From Polycyclovorans sp. (GTDB taxonomy: Bacteria; Pseudomonadota; Gammaproteobacteria; Nevskiales; Nevskiaceae): a DNA stretch of 64,000 bases. Below are positions 57,832-64,000 of the stretch, piece by piece. Where the stretch lies: contig PAKU01000029.1 in the NCBI GenBank assembly GCA_002706265.1, positions 62,001-126,000 of the forward strand, read 5' to 3'. The notes under the pieces are model-generated. The model had not been told where the DNA came from, did no database searches, and saw nothing but the letters and a program-made list of their open reading frames with translations. Positions within the stretch are counted from its first letter, which is position 1. Each line of letters begins with the position of its first letter. A program made the position numbers and the translations under genes.

Positions 57832-58296
57832 ATGGCATTTGAAATCGGCGACACCCTCCCCGCCCTCACGCTCAAGGCCAGTGGCGGCCAGACCGTGAAT
57901 CTGGAAGACCTGAAGGGCACATCACTGGTGCTCTATTTCTACCCCAAGGACAACACGCCCGGCTGCACCCAGGAGGGGCAAGACTTCCGTGACCTGTACG
58001 CGCAGTTCAAGGCCGCAGGCGCGCAGGTCATGGGGGTGTCCAAAGATGGCGTGAAGGCGCACGACAACTTCATCGCCAAGCACGACTTTCCGTTCACGCT
58101 GCTCTCGGACGCCGACGGCGCGTTGTGTGCGGCGCTGGACGTGATGCGCGAAAAGTCCATGTACGGCAAGACCTATGTCGGCATCGACCGCAGCACGTTT
58201 CTGTTCAACCCCCAGGGCCAGTTGATCGAGGTGTGGCGCGGGGTCAAGGTCAAAGGGCACGCGCAAGCGGTGCTCGATGCACTGAAGCGCGCTTGA
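57832..58296 (+). CDS. bcp: Thioredoxin-dependent peroxiredoxin Bcp
   Basis: The 154-residue atypical peroxiredoxin reduces hydroperoxides. The peroxidatic Cys is in FYPKDNTPGCTQEGQDFRD near residue 45. In many Bcp proteins a resolving Cys lies five residues later; here that position is Gln/Asp, so the enzyme would work as a one-Cys form or use another partner thiol (Cys100 in GALCAALD is the only other Cys). The gene follows the gcvR-like gene by 36 bases, which matches a common gcvR-bcp order. Confidence 0.92.
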   Translation: MAFEIGDTLPALTLKASGGQTVNLEDLKGTSLVLYFYPKDNTPGCTQEGQDFRDLYAQFKAAGAQVMGVSKDGVKAHDNFIAKHDFPFTLLSDADGALCAALDVMREKSMYGKTYVGIDRSTFLFNPQGQLIEVWRGVKVKGHAQAVLDALKRA

Positions 58297-58324
58297 GGCG
58301 CGTCATTTCTCCCTCTTCCTTGCC

Positions 58325-58351
58325 GCCGGTGCGAGCGCCCCTCGCACCGGC
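58325..58351 (+). terminator. Strong hairpin between bcp and phoH-like gene
   Basis: GCCGGTGCGAG and CTCGCACCGGC form a perfect 11-pair stem with a five-base loop, 28 bases after the bcp stop and 24 bases before the next ATG. Only TTGCCCTGTT follows, so it is at best a weak terminator; it may instead stabilise or separate the two cistrons. Confidence 0.6.
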
Positions 58352-58375
58352 TTGCCCTGTTCCAAGCGAGTCTTG

Positions 58376-59797
58376 ATGAGCAAAAAAACCTTTGTGCTGG
58401 ACACCAACGTGCTGCTCCACGACCCCAGCTGCCTGTTCCGGTTTGAAGAGCACGACATCTTCATTCCCATGGTGGTGCTCGAAGAGTTGGACGCCGCCAA
58501 GAAAGGCACCTCCGAAATCGCCCGCAACGCGCGCCAGGTCAGCCGCTTTCTCGATGACCTGATGCAAGGCAAGAAGCACGCGCAAATCGAGCGCGGCATT
58601 GCCTTGCCGAAACCCGGCAAGGCGCCCCAGGGCGGTGGCCAGAAGAAGGCCGTCAGCGGCAAGCTGTTCTTCCAGACGCGCCCCAGTGAAGTCACGCTGC
58701 CGGGCAACATGCCGGGCAACAAGCCTGACAACAGCATTCTGATGACCACCATCGCCCTGGCGGCGGAACTGCCCACCCGGTCGGTGATTCTGGTCAGCAA
58801 GGACATCAACCTGCGCATCAAGGCGGCCATCGTCGGCGCCGAGTCGGAGGACTACAACAACGACAAGGTGCTCGAAGACGCCGACCTGCTCTACAGCGGC
58901 TATCTCGAACTCCCCGGCGACTTCTGGCAGACCCACGGCGACGCCATGGACAGCTGGCAGGACGCACTCGGTCGCGCCTGCTACCGCATCAAGGGCCCGC
59001 TGACCAAGCAGTGGTACGTCAACCAGTTTCTGTACATCCCCGACGATGAAGACGGCGGCCTTGAACTGATCGTGCACAAGGTCGATGCTGACGCCGCCGA
59101 AGCCGAGGTGCGCGTCATTCGCGACTACCGCGCAGCCCGCACCAGCGTCTGGGGCATCAACGCGAAAAACCGCGAACAGAATTACGCGCTGAATCTGCTG
59201 CTTGATCCCGACATCGACTTCGTCACCATTCTGGGCACCGCCGGCACCGGCAAAACCCTGCTGACCCTGGCCGCCGGACTGGCACAGGTGCTCGACGAAC
59301 CGCGCTATCGCGAAATCATCATGACCCGCGTCACGGTGCCGGTGGGCGACGACATCGGCTTCCTGCCCGGCACTGAAGAAGAGAAGATGACGCCGTGGAT
59401 GGGCGCACTGATGGACAACCTCGAAGTCCTCACCCAACCCTCGGGTGGCGGAGACTGGGAGCGCGCAGCCACCAACGACCTGCTGGCCAAGCGCATCAAG
59501 ATTCGCAGCCTCAACTTCATGCGCGGTCGCACCTTCCTCAACCGGTTCGTGATTGTCGACGAAGCCCAGAACCTCACCGCCAAGCAGATGAAGACCCTGA
59601 TCACCCGCTGCGGCCCGGGCACCAAGATGATCTGCCTGGGTAACCTCGGGCAGATCGACACCCCCTACCTCACCGAAACCACTTCGGGCCTGACCTATGT
59701 GGTCGACCGCTTTCAAGGCTGGATTCATGGCGGGCATGTCACGCTGGCACGCGGTGAACGGTCACGTCTGGCCGCCTTCGCCTCTGACGTGCTCTAA
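58376..59797 (+). CDS. PhoH family protein with N-terminal PIN domain (PhoH2-like)
   Basis: The 473-residue protein combines a PIN nuclease domain (FVLDTNVLLHDPSCLFRFEE at the N-terminus, with further acidic residues in VSKDINLRIKA and YNNDKVLEDADLL) and a C-terminal PhoH ATPase. The ATPase has Walker A LGTAGTGKTLLTL at about 285-297 and Walker B RFVIVDEAQNL. PhoH2 proteins are RNA helicase/ribonucleases. Despite the name there is no Pho box at this gene. The small gene at 59815 follows after 17 bases. Confidence 0.92.
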   Translation: MSKKTFVLDTNVLLHDPSCLFRFEEHDIFIPMVVLEELDAAKKGTSEIARNARQVSRFLDDLMQGKKHAQIERGIALPKPGKAPQGGGQKKAVSGKLFFQTRPSEVTLPGNMPGNKPDNSILMTTIALAAELPTRSVILVSKDINLRIKAAIVGAESEDYNNDKVLEDADLLYSGYLELPGDFWQTHGDAMDSWQDALGRACYRIKGPLTKQWYVNQFLYIPDDEDGGLELIVHKVDADAAEAEVRVIRDYRAARTSVWGINAKNREQNYALNLLLDPDIDFVTILGTAGTGKTLLTLAAGLAQVLDEPRYREIIMTRVTVPVGDDIGFLPGTEEEKMTPWMGALMDNLEVLTQPSGGGDWERAATNDLLAKRIKIRSLNFMRGRTFLNRFVIVDEAQNLTAKQMKTLITRCGPGTKMICLGNLGQIDTPYLTETTSGLTYVVDRFQGWIHGGHVTLARGERSRLAAFASDVL

Positions 59798-59814
59798 AGA
59801 ACCGGAACGCAACC

Positions 59815-60147
59815 ATGTTGAAACGCATGCGCAATATGAAGGATCAGGCCATCGCGGCGGCGCTCAAGGCGTACGCGACCGACAGGCTCTCGCCCTACGG
59901 CAACCTGCTCGATGTGACGGTGGACACGGCCGCCCAAATGGTCGAAGGCACCATCAGCCTGCACGGCGAAAGCGGCCCGGTCACGGTCAAGGTCGAGCAT
60001 TACCGGTTCGAAAAGGTCGACGGACGCACGGTGCTGAAGCTGGAAACCATTACCGCGACCCGTGAATGGATGGGCACCCTGCTCACCCACATCTACGGCA
60101 GCAAGCCCTTCAAGCTGCCGGCGCCGATCCTGGCCCTGCTTTTCTAA
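59815..60147 (+). CDS. Conserved-looking small protein of unknown function
   Basis: The 110-residue protein starts MLKRMRNMKDQAIAAALKAY, predicting an amphipathic helix, then alternates short strands (LLDVTVDTAAQMVEGTISLH, TVKVEHYRFEKVDGRTVLKL) and ends with KPFKLPAPILALLF. I do not recognise the family; the fold looks alpha plus beta with no membrane segment. Close spacing to the PhoH-like gene suggests co-transcription. The stop overlaps the convergent epmA stop by four bases. Confidence 0.7.
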   Translation: MLKRMRNMKDQAIAAALKAYATDRLSPYGNLLDVTVDTAAQMVEGTISLHGESGPVTVKVEHYRFEKVDGRTVLKLETITATREWMGTLLTHIYGSKPFKLPAPILALLF

Positions 60148-61082
60148 GCCCGATCGGCGGGAAAGGCCAGCACCTCGCCCAGCGACTCCAGATGCAGCAG
60201 CCGCATCAGCAGCCGGTCAAGGCCCAGTGCCACCCCTGCGCAGTCCGGCAGGCCGTGGTCCAGGGCCGCGATGAGGTGCGCATCCAGGGGCGGCACCGGC
60301 AGGCCGCGGGCGGCCCGCCACGCCTGTTCCCCCGTGAAGCGTCGATGCTGCTCACCTGCGTCACTCAGCTCCCAGAAGCCGTTGGCCAGCTCCAAACCCT
60401 CCCAGAACAATTCGAAGCGCTGCGCGCGGCCGTCCACCACGCGGGACAGTGCGGCCTGACTGGCGGGAAAGTCGTGCACGAAACACGGGGTTCCGCGCCC
60501 CAGCCGGGGGCCAACGCGATGGCTCATCCACAGGTCGAGCAACACATCGCGATCGGTTTCGTCGGCAAAGGCTTCGGCCTCGGGCAGGGCTTTCAGCGCA
60601 TCGACTGAGGCGGTAAAAGGGTCGATGCCCGCGTGGCGGTCAAACGCCTCGCCATAAGACATCCGCGCAAAGGTCGGACCGGTCACGCCGGCGGCGCGCA
60701 GCAACGCCTCCACTTCGTTCATCAGCGCGTGATGATCGAACCCGACCCGGTACCACTCCAGCAAGGTGAATTCGGGATTGTGAAACCGCCCGGCTTCTTC
60801 GGCGCGGAACACCTTGGCCATCTGCCAGATGGCGCCGCTGCCGGCGCACAGCAGGCGCTTCATGGCGAACTCGGGCGAGGTCTGCAGCCACCCGCGCGCG
60901 TCCGCGGTGCTGAAGCTGTCGATATGCCGGTCCACGGTCGCATGGCGCGACAGCACCGGCGTGTCCACTTCGAGCACCTGGCGCGCATCAAAAAAAACGC
61001 GGACGGCCCGGTAAAGGTCCGCCCGCGCTTTCAGGGTGTCCAAGGCGGCGCGCGGTGCCCAGCCCGCCGTCGGGGTCGTCAT
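60144..61082 (-). CDS. epmA: EF-P lysine ligase EpmA (GenX/PoxA)
   Basis: EpmA attaches beta-lysine to Lys34 of elongation factor P. The 312-residue protein is a class II lysyl-tRNA-synthetase catalytic core without a tRNA-binding domain. Motif 1 region EVDTPVLS, motif 2 FRAEEAGRFHNPEFTLLEWY and motif 3 GVALGLDRLLMRLL are visible, plus TSPEFAMKRLL. The ATG at 61082 lies ten bases after the efp stop on the same strand. Confidence 0.95.
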   Translation of the reverse strand: MTTPTAGWAPRAALDTLKARADLYRAVRVFFDARQVLEVDTPVLSRHATVDRHIDSFSTADARGWLQTSPEFAMKRLLCAGSGAIWQMAKVFRAEEAGRFHNPEFTLLEWYRVGFDHHALMNEVEALLRAAGVTGPTFARMSYGEAFDRHAGIDPFTASVDALKALPEAEAFADETDRDVLLDLWMSHRVGPRLGRGTPCFVHDFPASQAALSRVVDGRAQRFELFWEGLELANGFWELSDAGEQHRRFTGEQAWRAARGLPVPPLDAHLIAALDHGLPDCAGVALGLDRLLMRLLHLESLGEVLAFPADRA

Positions 61083-61092
61083 CCCCGCAACA

Positions 61093-61662
61093 TCACTTGC
61101 CGACGCGCCCCATGTAGTCGCCGGTGCGGGTGTCCACCTTGACCAGCTCGCCCTGCTGCACGAACAGCGGCACACGCACCACCGCCCCGGTTTCGAGGGT
61201 GGCGGGCTTGCCGCCGCCGCCTGAGGTGTCACCGCGCACGCCGGGGTCGGTCTCGACAATCTGCAGCTCGACGGTGTTCGGTGCGTTGACATACAGCGGC
61301 ACGCCGTTGAACAGCATCACGCGGCACGTTTCCTCGCCCTTAATCCACTTTGCCGCGTCCTCGACGGCGGACTGACCGGCCTGCATCTGCTCGAAGCTGG
61401 CCGGGTTCATGAAGTGCCAGAACTCGCCGTCGTTGTAGAGGTACTGCATGTCGGTTTCTTCAATGTCGGCCACTTCCCAGCTGTCGCCGGAACGCAGGGT
61501 CTTTTCCAGCACGCGGCCGGTCTTGAGGTTGCGAACCCGCAGCGAGTTGGTGGCCTGTCCCTTGCCGGGCTTGCGATACTCGTTCTCGAGCACGGCGTAC
61601 GGGTCACCGTCGATCAGAACCTTGGTGCCGGACTTCATTTCATTGGTGCTGACGGATGCCAT
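61093..61662 (-). CDS. efp: Elongation factor P
   Basis: EF-P relieves ribosome stalling at polyproline. The 189-residue length is normal. Lys34 in [20 protein letters not shown] is the modification site, and the lysine type matches the EpmA/EpmB system beside it. The gene is divergent from epmB across a 66-base gap and is followed by epmA. The start at 61662 ([10 protein letters not shown]) gives the expected N-terminus. Confidence 0.97.
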   Translation of the reverse strand: MASVSTNEMKSGTKVLIDGDPYAVLENEYRKPGKGQATNSLRVRNLKTGRVLEKTLRSGDSWEVADIEETDMQYLYNDGEFWHFMNPASFEQMQAGQSAVEDAAKWIKGEETCRVMLFNGVPLYVNAPNTVELQIVETDPGVRGDTSGGGGKPATLETGAVVRVPLFVQQGELVKVDTRTGDYMGRVGK

Positions 61663-61728
61663 ATAAGCTGCTCGAAAAGTGAAAAAGAGTGGGCCGGCGG
61701 CCTTGCTTGGGCCGACAATAAGCGCGAG

Positions 61729-62760
61729 ATGATAACCAAACCCGATTCTTCCCGGCAGCCTGCCGTGTGGCAGCGCGAACTCGCAGCCAGCCTGATCAGC
61801 CCCGCCGCCCTGCTTGAAGCCCTGTCGCTGCCGGCCGATCATCCGCAATTGGCGCCGGCAATCGCGCGGGGATTTCCGCTCAAGGTGCCGCTGGCGTATC
61901 GCCAGCGGATGACCCCGGGCAACGTCGATGACCCGCTGTTCCGTCAGGTGTGGCCGCACGCGCTGGAGGCCGCCCCACACCCGCAGGCGCGCATCGACGC
62001 GGTGGGCGACCTGGCCAAGGCCCGCGGCGGCGGCATCATCCACAAATACCATGGCCGGGCACTGCTGATCACCACCGGCGCCTGCGCGATCCATTGCCGC
62101 TACTGTTTTCGGCGTCACTTTCCTTATGGCGAACAACTGGCCTCGCGCCGCCAGTGGCAAGACGCCCTCGCCGTGCTCGCGGCCGACCCTTCCATTCATG
62201 AGGTGATTCTGTCTGGCGGTGATCCGCTGTCGCTGGCCGACGACAAACTGGCCGCGCTGATCGACGGCCTCAATGACATTGCCCACCTGCGACGGCTGCG
62301 CATCCACACCCGACAGCCCATCGTGCTGCCCTCGCGGGTCGACGAGGCGCTGCTGCGCTGGCTGGCGCGCTCAAGGCTGGCGACAGTGATCGTCGTGCAC
62401 GTCAACCACGCGCAGGAGATCGACGCCTCGGTGGCCCAGGCGCTGGCCCGGCTCAAGGGCAGCGGCGCGCTCCTGCTCAATCAGGCGGTGCTGCTGCGCG
62501 GCATCAACGATCAGGTCGAGGTGCAACGCCGGCTCAGCGAATCGCTCTTCGCGCACGGCGTGCTCCCCTACTATCTGCACCTGCTCGATCCGGTGGTCGG
62601 CGCCATGCACTTTGACGTGCCGCTGCAGGAGGCGCTAAAACTCATGCAGGCTCTCGGCGCCCAACTGCCCGGCTACCTCATGCCCCGGCTGGCGCGGGAG
62701 ATTCCCGGTCAACCGGGCAAGACCCTCTACACACCACAAGGCACCCCATGCTTGGACTGA
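61729..62760 (+). CDS. epmB: EF-P beta-lysine generating enzyme (lysine 2,3-aminomutase type)
   Basis: EpmB converts (S)-alpha-lysine to (R)-beta-lysine using a radical SAM cluster and PLP. The 343-residue protein has CAIHCRYCF with the cluster cysteines 119, 123 and 126, the SAM region [13 protein letters not shown], and the C-terminal [13 protein letters not shown] region that includes the likely PLP lysine. The start at 61729 follows a GAG, and the efp gene is divergent. The 3' end overlaps the fimX-like start by 13 bases. Confidence 0.95.
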   Translation: MITKPDSSRQPAVWQRELAASLISPAALLEALSLPADHPQLAPAIARGFPLKVPLAYRQRMTPGNVDDPLFRQVWPHALEAAPHPQARIDAVGDLAKARGGGIIHKYHGRALLITTGACAIHCRYCFRRHFPYGEQLASRRQWQDALAVLAADPSIHEVILSGGDPLSLADDKLAALIDGLNDIAHLRRLRIHTRQPIVLPSRVDEALLRWLARSRLATVIVVHVNHAQEIDASVAQALARLKGSGALLLNQAVLLRGINDQVEVQRRLSESLFAHGVLPYYLHLLDPVVGAMHFDVPLQEALKLMQALGAQLPGYLMPRLAREIPGQPGKTLYTPQGTPCLD

Positions 62761-64000
62761 TGCGCCGCGCGCGCAACGCCACAGACCGATGGATGGTTTG
62801 GACCCTGAGTGACGGCGCCGACCTCGCGCAGTTGGTCGAAAGCACGCTGCGCAACCAGGGGCATCCGGTGCGCGCAGCCTGGCTGGCAGACATCTCGGAG
62901 CTTGAAAACGCACTACAGCGGCAGTCGCCGCACATTCTTCTGATCGACAGCAGCCTGGACGCCAGCGTGCTGGCCACCGTGATCGCGCATCGCGACCAAT
63001 GGGCGCCCGACACCCCCATCCTGCACTGGGCCCGCGCGTACGCACACGCGCGGGTCGAGGCCGCCTTGCGACAAGGTGCCAGCGCCCTGGTTGCCAGCGA
63101 TTCCCCTGCGGCCCTGAGCCACCTTGAGCTCGAAATCGTCTCGCAGCTTCAGCATCACCTCGATCTGCGCGAACTGCGCCGGCTGCGCGTCCGCCTGCAG
63201 CAGTTCGAGCGCCGCCATACGGTGCTGGTGGCCGAAACCCCTGACGCGATCATGCGCATTCAGGAGGGCATCGTCGTCGAAGCCAACCTGGCGCTGCAGC
63301 GTCTGGTGGGTGCAACGGCGGACGATGACCTCATCGGCAGTCCGCTGATGGACCTCATTGCCCCGGAAGACCACGCCCGGGTGAAGGCGCACTTCAAGCG
63401 GCTGTATCGCAACATGGGCCGCTGGGACGCAGCCGACGCCCTGCTGGAATGCACCCTGCGCGGCGCCCGACCACCGGCCCCGCTGCGCTTCGCGCTCAGC
63501 AGCAGCGAGTTCGAGGGCGCCCCGTGCCTGGACATGATCGTGCGCGCCGCCACAGACACCGCCGTCGTGAACGATGCCGCCAGCGTGACCTCGGGCCGAG
63601 AAGCCCTGACCGAGACGGTGGAGCGCCTGAGCGCCCAGGACCGGCCCACGCTGATGATGCTTGCCGTCGATCATTTCGAGGGCCTCGAAGCGCAGCTGGG
63701 CTATCTGGCCGTGGACGCCCTCATGGAGGCCGTGGAGCAATGGCTGCAAGGCCAATTGACCGAGGCGGATCAACTGTTCCGCACCGGCACCTCCGAGTGG
63801 ATGTGTCTGCTGCGCAGCGCGCCGCTGACCGAACTGGCCGACTGGCTCGAACACCTGGTCACCGCCGGCAACCGGCATCTTTTCCAGTCGAGCCGCCACG
63901 AAACCCACGTGGGCATCAAGGCCGGCGCCTATGCGCTGGCCGATCACGACCGTTACAGCACCGCGCTCACCATCCTGGTGCCCGGCGTTCGGGGCTTGCC
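62748..64000 (+). CDS. FimX-like degenerate REC-PAS-GGDEF protein (cut by window edge)
   Basis: The first 417 residues are present. A receiver-like fold covers about residues 15-125, but the phosphoacceptor region reads ILLIDSSLDA. A PAS domain spans about 165-260 (PDAIMRIQEGIVVEANLALQ). A degenerate GGDEF domain begins at about 285 (LTETVERLSAQDRPTLMMLA), where the GGDEF site reads GTSEW. This order matches FimX, which binds c-di-GMP through an inactive EAL domain and controls type IV pili. The EAL part would lie outside the window. AAGG precedes the ATG at 62748, inside epmB; an alternative ATG at 62760 shares a base with the epmB stop. Confidence 0.72.
   Translation, partial: MLGLMRRARNATDRWMVWTLSDGADLAQLVESTLRNQGHPVRAAWLADISELENALQRQSPHILLIDSSLDASVLATVIAHRDQWAPDTPILHWARAYAHARVEAALRQGASALVASDSPAALSHLELEIVSQLQHHLDLRELRRLRVRLQQFERRHTVLVAETPDAIMRIQEGIVVEANLALQRLVGATADDDLIGSPLMDLIAPEDHARVKAHFKRLYRNMGRWDAADALLECTLRGARPPAPLRFALSSSEFEGAPCLDMIVRAATDTAVVNDAASVTSGREALTETVERLSAQDRPTLMMLAVDHFEGLEAQLGYLAVDALMEAVEQWLQGQLTEADQLFRTGTSEWMCLLRSAPLTELADWLEHLVTAGNRHLFQSSRHETHVGIKAGAYALADHDRYSTALTILVPGVRGL

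Noticed and set aside
58376..59797. PhoB control of the PhoH-like gene
   Set aside because: No Pho-box-like repeat lies upstream of 58376; the name alone suggests phosphate regulation.

Overview
The window is ordinary-looking, GC-rich chromosomal DNA of a gammaproteobacterium. The evidence is carAB next to dapB, PEP synthase with its divergent regulator, dnaX-ybaB-recR, RsmJ, Orn, YaeQ, DUF1249 and DUF2069 proteins, and above all efp-epmA-epmB. A XanB2-like chorismatase and a FimX-like protein point towards Xanthomonadales, Nevskiales or Salinisphaerales. That placement is inference. I see no insertion sequence, prophage, CRISPR array or recognised defence locus.

Layout. Positions 1-7,800 hold pyrimidine/arginine and lysine genes (carB, carA, dapB), a DegV protein, house-cleaning hydrolases (MazG-like, NudL), an SCP2 protein, RsmJ, SixA, a gamma-carbonic-anhydrase-like protein and a DUF1249 protein. 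Positions 7,800-14,700 hold phosphoglucomutase, an alpha/beta hydrolase, a secreted beta-propeller-like protein and the divergent ppsR/ppsA pair. A tRNA-Ala/tRNA-Glu operon with a decayed tRNA-Glu copy follows. Positions 15,200-19,000 hold an orphan efflux adaptor and a signalling unit made of a 55-codon ORF, a PepSY protein, a response regulator and a PhoQ-like kinase that lacks a normal start codon. Positions 19,000-28,400 hold orn, phhB, recR, ybaB, dnaX, the SRP RNA, tsaB, a DinG/YoaA helicase, a TPR lipoprotein and a PBP1b-type enzyme.

Positions 28,460-36,440 form a phosphate-starvation block read on the minus strand: pstS, pstC, pstA, pstB, a phoU paralogue, an OprO/OprP-type porin and a second phoU. 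Pho-box-like sites precede pstS and the porin. PhoB and PhoR are not in the window. Next come an acyl-CoA ligase, an OmpA-family protein with calcium-binding repeats and an odd Gly/Leu insert, a chorismatase, a CorA-type channel, malate dehydrogenase, DbpA, YaeQ, a lipase-like lipoprotein, WrbA, a metallophosphoesterase and a lipid kinase. Positions 50,300-54,000 carry an isolated Wza/Wzc capsule-export pair without the usual glycosyltransferases.

The right end holds an unknown secreted protein, tRNA-Ser, dapA with a mini-lipoprotein where bamC normally sits, a GcvR-like ACT protein, Bcp, a PhoH-family ATPase, the EF-P modification set and the start of a FimX-like degenerate REC-PAS-GGDEF protein that overlaps epmB.

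No feature convincingly defines a wholly new system. The most unusual items are the kinase start, the coupled 55-codon ORF, the tRNA relic, the duplicated phoU around a porin with an extra opposite-facing Pho box, the OmpA insert, the BamC-like remnant, and the altered conserved motifs in RecR and DbpA. Coordinates of short sites were counted by eye and could be off by one or two bases.
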